A program made the position numbers and the translations under genes. A stretch of DNA of 64,000 nucleotides from Marinobacter sp. JH2. GTDB taxonomy: Bacteria > Pseudomonadota > Gammaproteobacteria > Pseudomonadales > Oleiphilaceae. The notes beneath the pieces were generated by a model. It saw only the letters and a list, made by a program, of their open reading frames with translations, was not told the origin of the DNA and did no database searches. Where the stretch lies: NCBI RefSeq assembly GCF_004353225.1, contig NZ_CP037934.1, forward strand, positions 124,001 through 188,000, given 5' to 3'. Of this stretch, positions 26,863-34,485 are shown piece after piece (position 1 is the first letter of the stretch; every line of letters starts with the position of its first letter).

Positions 26863-27438
26863 ATGAAACATACAACCAAACTCCTTACCGCCGCCGCGCT
26901 GCTGACCGCCTCTGCATCCGCCATGGCCCACCCCGGCCACACCGAAGGCGGCTTCACCAGCGGCTTACTGCACCCCATGCTGGGCCTTGACCACCTGCTG
27001 GCCATGGCCGCCATCGGCTTTTGGAGCGTGCGCCAGAGCAAACTGATGAAAAACGCCACTCCCGTTTTCGTGATTGGCGGAATGATAGGTGGCGCAGCCT
27101 TGGCCTGGGGTGGCCTGAACGTGCCCGGTGTAGAAACCGGTATCACTTTCTCTGTACTGGTAGCCGGTATCCTCATTGCCACACTGGCGAAACTGCCCAC
27201 CGCTGTGGGTGGAACTTTGGTCGGCGCCTTCATGTTGTTCCACGGCTTTGCCCATGGCGCGGAAATGCCAGAAGGCGCAACACTGGCTGCGTACCTGGCT
27301 GGCTTCTCCATCGCCACTCTTGCCATCACTCTGGTTGGGCGTGGGCTGGGTAGCCTGATGTTGAAAGCCGACAGCCGGTTTAGCCGTGGCGTTGGTGGAG
27401 TGCTGGCGGTTGCGGGGGCGTATTTGGCGGCGGCCTGA
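26863..27438 (+). CDS. ureJ: HupE/UreJ-family nickel permease
   Basis: 191 residues: signal-like first helix ending in AMAHPGH, then six further helices. His-rich metal motifs HPGHTEGG, LHPMLGLDHLLAMAA and LFHGFAHGAEMP match the HupE/UreJ family, secondary nickel or cobalt transporters. Placed at the end of the urease operon (45 bases after ureG, with AGGAG before its ATG), it most likely supplies nickel to the enzyme. Confidence 0.93.
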   Translation: MKHTTKLLTAAALLTASASAMAHPGHTEGGFTSGLLHPMLGLDHLLAMAAIGFWSVRQSKLMKNATPVFVIGGMIGGAALAWGGLNVPGVETGITFSVLVAGILIATLAKLPTAVGGTLVGAFMLFHGFAHGAEMPEGATLAAYLAGFSIATLAITLVGRGLGSLMLKADSRFSRGVGGVLAVAGAYLAAA

Positions 27439-27986
27439 GACCGTCGCTAACTTATAGAGTGCCCCGCCAGACCTGACTGCACGACAAAACCCTTCCGAAG
27501 CCTTAACAGCAAATTCGTGCGTTCGTCGCGAATTTGCTGATTTTCAGATTGACTGTATAGGAAGTTTCCTGAAAATTAGGTAGTGTATGTTTACACACAA
27601 AGGAACTTGCCGCTGTTAGGGACGACAGATGGATTTCAGTTTGCTGCTTTAGCTTTTTTCCAATCTCTCTCGCCCCTTATACCGCTGGTTTTTCCTAGAG
27701 CCTTGTTCGGAGCTTTTGGCCGAAGCAGGTTTTGCTTGCCTAAGTATTTGTGTGGCCTTGCAGAAGGCTCTGCGCCAAGGTCATTGCCCCTGATTCGTTA
27801 TTGCAATAATGAAGAGGTCACGGGATTACGTCGGGGGTGGCGTAAAGGTGTTTGCAAGCTGCTGATTATCATGACTAAACGATTCAGAAAAATTTAAGGG
27901 TAGGCGCGGATAGAGGAAGTCACTTTTTCGCAATAACGAAGCGGTCTATCTAATCGCTGTTAAGCGTAACAAACGGAGAGTTTTTA
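27439..27986. other. Boundary between urease operon and accessory cassette region
   Basis: 548 bases without a convincing gene. It has a terminator at 27507-27539 and an open frame of 104 codons (27583-27897) lacking a ribosome site and resembling nothing. Near the right end GTTAAGC (27959-27965) fits the integron core GTTRRRY, but no good partner half was found. Base composition becomes more AT-rich here than in the urease operon. Confidence 0.6.
27507..27539 (+). terminator. Terminator of the urease operon
   Basis: Perfect 11-bp stem CAGCAAATTCG / CGAATTTGCTG with an 11-base loop, followed by ATTTTC, about 70 bases after ureJ. Confidence 0.7.
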
Positions 27987-29225
27987 GTGAATTTCAACCA
28001 GAGGTTCAGATGCCTAACCTGCGAGACTTTGATTGACGCGCGTCTCGGGATGTCTAACCGTGATGTCCAGCCTATTAGATTCGCATGTTTGTCGTGTGGT
28101 GAGGCAATCGAAATCACAATTTCTGATTACGAAAGCACGAAAATAAAGGGGGCAAATGCGGTCCCTTTCGAAGGGCCGTTTGATGGTAGCAACCCTTTCG
28201 TTGATATCCATATAGATTTTCCTGTCTCATTCGGAAAATACGTCATGGGGCAGACTCCCTTTATGAGAGCAGTCGGGAGGGTTGGTCATGAAAACTACCA
28301 AATGCATAATTTTAGACTTGAGTCGCTCAACCATTTGTACAAGAAGGTCGACATACTCAAGCGTATAATTAGACTATATGAAAAGAACCCAGATTTGTTC
28401 GGGAAATTGTGTAAAAAAGAGTTTGATGAGGACCTTAGATCTAAGGATCAAAAGGATTTAAATCTTGCACTCTATTGCGTATTGGCTAAAGTCTTCTTTC
28501 CTTTTTCCATGCCCAATGACAATGCTGATTCTGTCGAACTTTATATGCGAGTAATGGGGGAGCTACACACAAAACAAAAAGAATCATTCGAGTTATTTAT
28601 AAAAGAGGTGGTTGAGACAAAATTTCTAAAAAACCTTCAAAAAGACTGTTTGGAAATATATCCGGAAATACTTTCCTCTGAGTTGGCGTTTAGACCCGCG
28701 CTTTTTCTAGATTTTGACGAAGAATATGAAAGTGAGCTTGTGGGTTTTCGAGTTTCTGTCGATGATTTTCAGACTTACAAAGATTTATATAAAGATATTT
28801 CTGAAATCTTGTCGCGACAACTAGTTCTTGTTGGAGGGATAAATAATCTCATTCATCGAGGGTGTCACGACGAATTTAAAGACATCGGTAAGCAGACACC
28901 CAAAACTATGAATAAATTTGCAGATGTGGCTTTTGGCCAAAAAGCCTCGTTTTTAGATGACTGCTGGTATCCCATAGAATCAGAAGTGTTAGATAATCAT
29001 CTCAGAAATTCAATAGCTCACTATAAAGCAGAATATGATGATATATCACAGGTAATTACCTACTACCCTAGAAAAGAAGGTATAAAGCAAGAAAAGCATG
29101 AGTCTATGTACTTCATGGATTTTATGCGGAAAACCCTTTTATCATATAGAGAAATGCATAGAATGCACCAGCTTGTAAAATGCTTGTTCAATTACTATTA
29201 CATCATTTATAAAGCTGACGCTTAA
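27987..29225 (+). CDS. Unknown protein with N-terminal zinc ribbon and C-terminal HEPN-like motif
   Basis: 412 residues, not recognised as a named family. Near the N-terminus two Cys pairs (RCLTCET and ACLSCGE, about residues 9-12 and 34-37) form a likely zinc ribbon. Near the C-terminus LRNSIAHYKAEYD (about 340) fits the Rx4-6H motif of HEPN domains, many of which are RNases in defence or toxin-antitoxin systems. The start is a GTG at 27987 with GGAG upstream. Codons are AT-rich, unlike the urease genes. It is the first gene of the integron-like cassette array. The HEPN reading is based on one motif and context. Confidence 0.7.
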   Translation: MNFNQRFRCLTCETLIDARLGMSNRDVQPIRFACLSCGEAIEITISDYESTKIKGANAVPFEGPFDGSNPFVDIHIDFPVSFGKYVMGQTPFMRAVGRVGHENYQMHNFRLESLNHLYKKVDILKRIIRLYEKNPDLFGKLCKKEFDEDLRSKDQKDLNLALYCVLAKVFFPFSMPNDNADSVELYMRVMGELHTKQKESFELFIKEVVETKFLKNLQKDCLEIYPEILSSELAFRPALFLDFDEEYESELVGFRVSVDDFQTYKDLYKDISEILSRQLVLVGGINNLIHRGCHDEFKDIGKQTPKTMNKFADVAFGQKASFLDDCWYPIESEVLDNHLRNSIAHYKAEYDDISQVITYYPRKEGIKQEKHESMYFMDFMRKTLLSYREMHRMHQLVKCLFNYYYIIYKADA

Positions 29226-29286
29226 AAAATGTCTGTTGTCGGACGCACCTACGCTAGCTCTCTGGTACGCCGCAAAGCCGGGCGTT
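29226..29286 (+). repeat. Left part of an attC-like site interrupted by the IS
   Basis: Sequence between the first cassette gene and the IS. It ends in GCCGGGCGTT, and the bases after the IS are GTTATGT, so removing the IS restores GGGCGTTATGT, a plausible integron R' core. The R'' half near 29219 (GCTTAAA) is degenerate, so confidence is limited. Confidence 0.4.
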
Positions 29287-29304
29287 GAGGCTGTAGAAAA
29301 ACCC
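29287..29304 (+). repeat. Left terminal inverted repeat of the IS
   Basis: GAGGCTGTAGAAAAACCC, exactly complementary to 31106-31123. At 34001 the related end reads GAGGCTGCAGAAAAG. Confidence 0.9.
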
Positions 29305-29356
29305 TAAATCGGACCAGTTTTGGTAGCATTGAACAAACAGACAAGGAGTCGTCGGA

Positions 29357-30928
29357 ATGCCCCGCTTCAAGCACTACAACTACGACCAAGATGCGATGGT
29401 CGTGATCAATTACCAAGAGCAGCTCCAGCCGGGCACTTTTGAACACGCCGTTCATTATCTGATTGAGCACAAGCTGGATCTGTCGGTGTTTCATCCCAAG
29501 TATAATAATGACGACACCGGCCGCATGGCCTACGATCCAGCCATTCTTCTGAAGATCATCCTGTTCGCCTATTCGAAAGGCATCACCTCTAGCCGCGAAA
29601 TTCAGTGGTGCTGCGAAACCAACATCATTTTTAAAGCACTGTCCTGCGACACCGTTCCGCACTTCACTACCTTGGCCAAGTTCGTTAGCAGCCACGCTGA
29701 GGAAATCGAAGAGTTGTTCGAACAGGTGTTGCTGGTGTGTCACGAGCAAGGCTTGCTGGGCAACGAACTGTTTGCCATCGACGGCTGCAAAATGACCTCG
29801 AATGCTGCCAAAGAATGGTCTGGCACCTTTAAGGAGTTGGGTGAAAAACGAGACAAGCTGAAGCGGCTGATTCGCCATCATCTGCGTGAACACCACCAAC
29901 GGGATGAGGCCGAAACCGAAGCCCAACTGGATAGGGATATCCGCCGTGCGAAAACCATCCTGTCGCTGGACGAAGCGATGACCAAGGTAGGCCGCTTCCT
30001 AAAGACGAGCAGCCCAAGGATGGGTCAAGGGAAACGGCGCAAGGAAGTGAAGAGCAACATCACTGATAATGAAAGTGCCAAGATGACCACCAGTAAGGGC
30101 ACGATCCAGGGCTATAACGGCGTGGCCACGGTAGACAAAAAACACCAGGTTATCGTTGATGCCCAGGCCTTCGGGGAAGGACAGGAACATCACACGCTGC
30201 AACCCGTCCTAGAAACGGTCGAAGCTCGCTTTAAGAAGTTGGGCATTGCCGACAATATCTACCAGCAAGGTACTGTCGTTACGGCGGACACGGGCTTCGC
30301 CAACGAAGCGAACATGAAGTATTTGCACGAGCGACAAATCAACGGCTACGTGCCGGACAACAAATTCCGAAGCCGGGACCCCAAGTTCGCGCAGCAGAAA
30401 GGCAAGTACGGAAAACGGCACCAGAATCTGCCCAAAACCGGTTGGAAAAACATCATTCCCGCCAGTGAATTTCAGTTCGATCCGGTCAATCTGACTTGTA
30501 TTTGTCCAGCCGGGCAAGAGCTTCATTATGAAGCGACCCGTACGGATGGGAACGGTGTATCCAGAGCACACTTCAAGGGCCGTCTGCTTCAGTGTCGAAA
30601 CTGCCCCAAGAAACGCCAATGCATGCAAAACCCCGCTTCGGCCGATCACCGAAAAGGCAGCGGCAGGCAGGTGACGTTTGCACTGGAGCGAAATCGTGGG
30701 CCCAACTACACCGATTGGATGAAGCACCGGGTAGATAGCCCGCAAGGTAAAGAAATCTACAGCCACCGCATGTCGGTGGTGGAGCCGGTGTTCGGCAATA
30801 TCGGCACAACCAAACGCCTGAACCGTTTTAGCCTGCGTGGAAAGCGAAAAGTTCAGGGGCAATGGCAGCTGTATTGCTTGGTGCATAACATTGAGAAACT
30901 GGCGAATTATGGGCAGATGGCTGCGTGA
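29357..30928 (+). CDS. IS1182-family transposase
   Basis: 523 residues, full length. The N-terminal DUF772/InsH-type domain (about 1-130, with YDPAILLKIILFAYSKGITS and the following helices) and the C-terminal DDE_Tnp_1_6 domain are both present. Visible catalytic candidates are Asp in LFAIDGCKM (about 141), Asp in VVTADTGFANEANM (about 315) and Glu in SVVEPVFGNIG (about 476). A Cys cluster (CPAGQELHYE, CRNCPKKRQC) lies in between. AAGGAG is nine bases before the ATG. No frameshift or stop, so it may be active. Confidence 0.93.
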   Translation: MPRFKHYNYDQDAMVVINYQEQLQPGTFEHAVHYLIEHKLDLSVFHPKYNNDDTGRMAYDPAILLKIILFAYSKGITSSREIQWCCETNIIFKALSCDTVPHFTTLAKFVSSHAEEIEELFEQVLLVCHEQGLLGNELFAIDGCKMTSNAAKEWSGTFKELGEKRDKLKRLIRHHLREHHQRDEAETEAQLDRDIRRAKTILSLDEAMTKVGRFLKTSSPRMGQGKRRKEVKSNITDNESAKMTTSKGTIQGYNGVATVDKKHQVIVDAQAFGEGQEHHTLQPVLETVEARFKKLGIADNIYQQGTVVTADTGFANEANMKYLHERQINGYVPDNKFRSRDPKFAQQKGKYGKRHQNLPKTGWKNIIPASEFQFDPVNLTCICPAGQELHYEATRTDGNGVSRAHFKGRLLQCRNCPKKRQCMQNPASADHRKGSGRQVTFALERNRGPNYTDWMKHRVDSPQGKEIYSHRMSVVEPVFGNIGTTKRLNRFSLRGKRKVQGQWQLYCLVHNIEKLANYGQMAA

Positions 30929-31105
30929 ACGGAGGAAGGCAATGCGTCCTGAAACGCCCCGGGAACAAGGTTACGAGTGCTTGAACACTGAAATAGCGGG
31001 ATTGAGGTCTATAAAGGGCAAACAATCCGGAAACGGGAAGTTGCTGGGCGAACTGACCGGCTAAAACAAACGAGATCGTAGGCAGTGGAATGCTCGCTCA
31101 TTTTT

Positions 31106-31123
31106 GGGTTTTTCTACAGCCTC
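31106..31123 (-). repeat. Right terminal inverted repeat of the IS
   Basis: GGGTTTTTCTACAGCCTC, perfect complement of the left end. The next bases, GTTATGTG, belong to the interrupted attC-like core. Confidence 0.9.
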
Positions 31124-31167
31124 GTTATGTGTATGAGTTTCCTGAGAAATTATAGGGAGTTTGAAGA

Positions 31168-31737
31168 GTGATACCAGAAGTAAATCAGTCAGGAGTATTG
31201 CCTCCATTCATTCCAGAGAAAGGACCAACTGATCCCGCTGGTATGGCACCCTATAAAACAACGATAGCTGAGTTTGTCCTTCGTTATGCTCACTCTCCCG
31301 AAAGGAGAGCTATACTTAGGGGGCTGCTCGAGTATCGGAGAAAGCTTAAGGAAATTGGCATTTCAAACGGATTTCAGTGGCTTGATGGCAGCTTTGTAGA
31401 GGACGTAGAGTTAAATCGTGGGAGGCCACCAGCGGACGTAGATATAGTCACTTTCGCTTTGAGACCAACCAATGATTTGGAGCAATGGAAGAAAATAGTG
31501 AATGGAAACAAAGATCTATTTCTTCCAAATGAGGCAAAGGAAACGTTCTATTGCGACGCGTATTTTGTCGATTTGAACACGCACCCGCTACACGTAGTTA
31601 ACAATACCCGATATTGGTTTGGGTTGTTTTCTCATCAACGCGAATCTTACCTATGGAAAGGATTGGTTCAGATTCCCATTCTTTGTGTTGATGATGAGGC
31701 GCTCGAGATTTTAGATAGGGGGGAAGGATATGCCTAA
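31168..31737 (+). CDS. DUF6932-like nucleotidyltransferase-fold protein
   Basis: 189 residues. The centre has WLDGSFVEDVELNRGRPPAD followed at once by VDIVTF; GSF-x-E with a later D-x-D is the active-site pattern of minimal nucleotidyltransferases, and this form resembles the DUF6932 family. It should act on a nucleotide or RNA in the cytoplasm. The start is GTG at 31168 with GGGAG before it. The stop overlaps the next gene by eight bases, so both form a two-gene cassette, as in toxin-antitoxin or defence pairs. Function is inferred. Confidence 0.72.
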   Translation: MIPEVNQSGVLPPFIPEKGPTDPAGMAPYKTTIAEFVLRYAHSPERRAILRGLLEYRRKLKEIGISNGFQWLDGSFVEDVELNRGRPPADVDIVTFALRPTNDLEQWKKIVNGNKDLFLPNEAKETFYCDAYFVDLNTHPLHVVNNTRYWFGLFSHQRESYLWKGLVQIPILCVDDEALEILDRGEGYA

Positions 31738-32665
31738 GAAGCTGCGTATTGATAGCCTATCTTCCGAAGTTACTACTTTGAATGAGCTGCTTGTTAGCGC
31801 CCGTGAATCAGGTGATATTGTAGGAGAGATGCAGCTTGAACATCGAATTGGAGAACTATCGAAAAAGTTAGAGTCATTTAAAGAAGAGTCGTTAGCCGAT
31901 AATAGTGCCAGTGTTGCTCTATTTTTTGGTGGTCAACCTGTGCTTGGCTCAAAGGGAATTGCAGCAGAATTTGCAGGCATGGCATTGGAGCAGTTTCAGA
32001 ATTTAATTGCCAAGGTATTTGCCAGCAACGAATTAGGCGAGCTAGGTCAGAGAGGGAAGGTTCCTCTTAAGGCAAATTCTGAATTAATGGTTACCGGTTT
32101 GGCGCGAGGTTCGTTTGGATTCGTCCTTGATGAGATGAGTGAGCAAATGCAGCTAGAATCATCACAGTTGTCACATGTTATAGATAAGGCTGCTTTCTTG
32201 CTTAGGGATTCTGCTGCCCAAGATGACGCAGTTTTCGAGGGTCTTCTAGAAGACCTAGAGCCGAGAACGCTAATGGCCCTTCGGGATTTTTTCAGTAATC
32301 TTGATTCGAGTAAAGCTACTATACGTGTTGTAGAAAAAGAGCTTGATTTTACTCTTGACGGTCCATCAATTCATCGAGCCAAAATAAGAACAGAAGCGAC
32401 AAGTATTGAAGAAAAGACGACTGAAATAGAAGGCACCTTGGTAGGTTTTTTGCCAGAGCATCGAAAGTTTGAGTTAGCTGATAGTACCGGTAAGCTTTTT
32501 TATGGATCAGCAACAAAAGAATCTGTCGAGCAGTTTACAAATGTTCCCGGCAGTCCAATCGGTAACAAATGTCAAATCAGGGTTTCAATAAAAACCGTGG
32601 CCCCCTTAAATAGACCGCCCCGAGAAGTCATTCGTCTGATAGAGTTTCTTCGGTTTGGAGAATGA
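31730..32665 (+). CDS. Unknown partner protein of the nucleotidyltransferase-like gene
   Basis: 311 residues, no family recognised. Residues about 1-55 form a coiled-coil (LSSEVTTLNELLVSARESGD), the middle is mixed alpha-beta (ALFFGGQPVLGSKGIAAEFA; SELMVTGLARGSFGFVLDEM), and the C-terminal 90 residues have a strand pattern (EGTLVGFLPEHRKFELADST) that could be an OB-like barrel. Translation is coupled to the upstream gene by an eight-base overlap. It is likely a regulator or antidote in the same module, but this rests on context only. Confidence 0.65.
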   Translation: MPKKLRIDSLSSEVTTLNELLVSARESGDIVGEMQLEHRIGELSKKLESFKEESLADNSASVALFFGGQPVLGSKGIAAEFAGMALEQFQNLIAKVFASNELGELGQRGKVPLKANSELMVTGLARGSFGFVLDEMSEQMQLESSQLSHVIDKAAFLLRDSAAQDDAVFEGLLEDLEPRTLMALRDFFSNLDSSKATIRVVEKELDFTLDGPSIHRAKIRTEATSIEEKTTEIEGTLVGFLPEHRKFELADSTGKLFYGSATKESVEQFTNVPGSPIGNKCQIRVSIKTVAPLNRPPREVIRLIEFLRFGE

Positions 32666-32667
32666 GC

Positions 32668-32738
32668 ATATAACCAATTGCTGCTCGTCGAAAAATTATT
32701 CGCTGCGCCCTAGTTTTTCGGTGAACAAAGCGTTATAC
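32668..32738 (+). repeat. attC-like site between cassettes 2 and 3
   Basis: 71 bases from R''-like ATATAAC (32668-32674) to R'-like GTTATAC (32732-32738); these pair at six of seven positions. Inside, CGAAAAA and TTTTTCG form a stem around a 16-20 base loop. It starts right after the stop codon of the preceding gene, as attC sites do. L-box pairing needs wobble pairs, so this is attC-like rather than certain. Confidence 0.55.
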
Positions 32739-32752
32739 ATGGTAATACTGAA

Positions 32753-33362
32753 GTGAATAAACTCTTAAAATTCGTAGTGTCGCCGACTTACTCGTACGTT
32801 GACTTTAGAAAATCAAAGTTATCGAAAGACCAGCGAACCGAGTTGATCAAGAAGTATAATCTTAGATATCTAGTAGTTTCGTGGTCGTTCGCTGCCATGC
32901 TTGGCATGGCAATGGAATGAATATCCTACCAATGGTTGGCTTATTCCATATGGGGTAATTGTCGCTATATTAATCTGGTTATTACCATTTTCCCGAAATA
33001 ATGAAATATTCCTTGCTTTCCTCGAAGATGCGTATGACAAGGTTTCCCACAAAGATTCTTCTAGTAACCTATCGTTCAGTGAAAGAATCCGGTTGGCGCT
33101 TCATAGCTACCTCGAGTTGCTTTCAAACTTCGCAATCATTTATTACATGGTTCCGAGACCATGGTTCTCAAAACCATTAGAGGGGATTTGGGATGCAATC
33201 TATTACAGCGGAGTTACAATCACTACCTTGGGTTATGGAGATATACACCCCACCCATTGGGTCCCAAAAGGGTTGGCTGTATACGAGGTGTTTTGTGGGT
33301 TTATTCTTCTCATCGTAAGTTTTGCTATATATGCGGGTCGAGGAATGGACAGAAATGCATAA
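32753..33362 (+). pseudogene. Potassium-channel family protein with a frameshift
   Basis: Two overlapping frames make one protein of about 205 residues. Frame 1 begins at GTG 32753 (MNKLLKFVVSPTYSYVDF) and stops at 32920 inside the first membrane helix (RYLVVSWSFAAMLGMA). Frame 2 continues from about 32901 to 33362 with a second helix (WLIPYGVIVAILIWLLPF), a third (about SNFAIIYYMV), and the pore with selectivity filter TTLGYGD followed by a final helix. That is an Ion_trans_2 channel. A +1 shift near 32901-32917 would join them. It may be a mutation, a sequencing error or recoding. The stop overlaps the next attC-like site. Confidence 0.7.
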
Positions 33363-33433
33363 CCATCGGCTGCACAGCGACCGATTTTCCGCCGCTTCGC
33401 GGCTTTAAATCGGCGCGTGAGCCGGTGTTTGGC
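33357..33433 (+). repeat. attC-like site between cassettes 3 and 4 (best example)
   Basis: 77 bases. R'' GCATAAC (33357-33363, overlapping the channel-gene stop) and R' GTTTGGC (33427-33433). L boxes CATCGGCT and AGCCGGTG pair at seven of eight positions. The centre is an imperfect palindrome: CCGATTT pairs with AAATCGG and GCCGC with GCGGC around TTC. This folded layout is that of an integron attC site. Confidence 0.7.
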
Positions 33434-33458
33434 AAATAGCTACGGAAGAGGTTTGATT

Positions 33459-33932
33459 TTGGAAGTAAATTCGGTCCATGGAATCCAAGATATACTGTCG
33501 AAAATAGTATCCATTGTGGTGTGGGTTGTCGCGGTTCCGCTCCTATTACTTATTTTGCTCGGTTTCGGCTATCTTTTGGCTCTTGGAGGTGTGCTTGACG
33601 CATCACCCAATGCCGCCAATGAATTATCGGCATTGATCTCAACAATTTGGGGAAAAGTTATTCCACTTGGTGAATCAGCACTGAGGTTGTTGGCACCGTT
33701 TTTGGTCCTGCTTGTCGTTTTGGCAGGTATAAAGATGTTTAGTGCGGCTTCAGATGAGAACGACGAAAAGGTTCAGGTATTTTCTGATTTACCTTCAGTT
33801 TTGGCATTAATAATTATAGGTAGTATTTGTATTTTGCCATTTGCTGGCTACGGAGTTCCGGAGGTTTTACAGAATGTCGCGCTCGTTGTGGTTGGGTTCT
33901 ATTTTGGCAAGCGGGATCGAAACGACGCCTAA
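33459..33932 (+). CDS. Small integral membrane protein of unknown function
   Basis: 157 residues from a TTG start at 33459, chosen because GGAAGAGG lies about eight bases before it; an in-frame GTG at 33417 would lie inside the attC-like site. Four hydrophobic stretches are visible: IVSIVVWVVAVPLLLLILLG, LLAPFLVLLVVLAGIKMF, LPSVLALIIIGSICILPFAG and VLQNVALVVVGFYFGKRD. No catalytic motif. Its stop codon overlaps the following attC-like site, so it forms its own cassette. Confidence 0.65.
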   Translation: MEVNSVHGIQDILSKIVSIVVWVVAVPLLLLILLGFGYLLALGGVLDASPNAANELSALISTIWGKVIPLGESALRLLAPFLVLLVVLAGIKMFSAASDENDEKVQVFSDLPSVLALIIIGSICILPFAGYGVPEVLQNVALVVVGFYFGKRDRNDA

Positions 33933-34000
33933 CCAAGGGCTTAAGCCGAGCGTTTTTCCGGCGCGATGCACCTCCAAAAAGGCAGCTTTGCCAAGGCGTT
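33927..34000 (+). repeat. attC-like site after cassette 4, truncated by an IS remnant
   Basis: Starts with R'' GCCTAAC (33927-33933) overlapping the stop codon. The interior has TTTTT / AAAAA arms around GGCGCGATGCACC. It ends in GGCGTT, where a perfect R' GTTAGGC would be expected; the IS remnant begins immediately after the GTT. Confidence 0.55.
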
Positions 34001-34116
34001 GAGGCTGCAGAAAAGTACTAATTCGAGCTGCTTTTGGTGGCATTGAGCAACCAGACAAGGAGTCGTCGGAATGTCCCTCTTCGAGCCCGATAACTACGAC
34101 CAAGATGCGATGGTCG
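34001..34116 (+). mobile_element. Remnant of an IS1182-like element (left end only)
   Basis: Begins GAGGCTGCAGAAAAG and aligns with the first ~120 bases of the complete IS at 29287, including the ribosome site AAGGAGTCGTCGGA and the first 16 codons of the transposase (ATG at 34071; MSLFEPDNYDQDAMVV against MPRFKHYNYDQDAMVV). The match ends after ATGGTCGT, where a toxin-gene fragment starts. Divergence shows an older insertion of a related, not identical, element. Confidence 0.85.
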
Positions 34117-34275
34117 TTGGCGGGTTCAGGGAAGTGTGGTGGAGTGCGAGTTATCTACTTCACCCGATTGGCAAATGGTGAGATCTTGCTGTTAGTGATC
34201 TACAAGAAGGCCGTCAAGGAGAACATACCCGCGCATATCCTGAAGTCGATTCGTGAGGTATTGGAAAATGAATAA
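34117..34275 (+). pseudogene. HigB/RelE-type toxin, 5'-truncated
   Basis: Only the C-terminal half remains, fused to the IS remnant: GKCGGVRVIYFTRLANGEI and NIPAHILKSIREVLENE, the end of a HigB2-like mRNA interferase. There is no start codon or N-terminal part, so it cannot be active. Its stop overlaps the start of the antitoxin fragment by eight bases, the native operon layout. Confidence 0.8.
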
Positions 34276-34467
34276 TGAAACTCTTAGTGCCGAGGAGCTT
34301 GGCAGCAAGCTGCTTCAATCGGTTAAGAGATGAAATCCGGCAAAGCTGCTCGCGTCAGTCGTGTGGATCAAAATGAGGTTGCAGAGGCGCGTGGCAAGAC
34401 TGGCCTCACACAGCGGGAGTTCGCCGAGGTGCTTCATATTTCCCCGCGCACGCTGGTCTCTAAATAG
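34268..34467 (+). pseudogene. NadS/HigA-type antitoxin, frameshifted and truncated
   Basis: ATG at 34268 gives 21 residues (MNNETLSAEELGSKLLQSVK) then a stop at 34333. The usual sequence at this point is VKEMK; loss of one base turns AAGGAGATG into AAGAGATG. The other frame continues from 34330 (MKSGKAARVSRVDQNEVAEA, then TGLTQREFAEVLHISPRTL), which is the Cro/C1-type helix-turn-helix, and stops early at 34467. The module is dead. Confidence 0.78.
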
Positions 34468-34485
34468 CTCAACCGTGAGTGTTCT

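Larger units (their letters stand above)
29287..31123 (+). mobile_element. IS1182-like insertion sequence, complete
   Basis: 1,837 bp bounded by perfect 18-bp inverted repeats: GAGGCTGTAGAAAAACCC at the left and its reverse complement at 31106-31123. One full-length transposase gene is inside. The flanks are GCGTT on the left and GTTATG on the right, so a GTT duplication is possible. It sits exactly at the core of an attC-like site. A diverged left end of the same kind of element, inserted at the same kind of position, is at 34001. Confidence 0.9.

Noticed and set aside
27583..27897. 104-codon frame after the urease operon
   Set aside because: No ribosome site, no membrane or domain pattern, and low-complexity composition; treated as non-coding.
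27555..31160. Shared AGTTTCCTGA-AAATTA stretch near 27553 and 31136
   Set aside because: Only about 18 bases with gaps in AT-rich DNA; too short to claim duplication.
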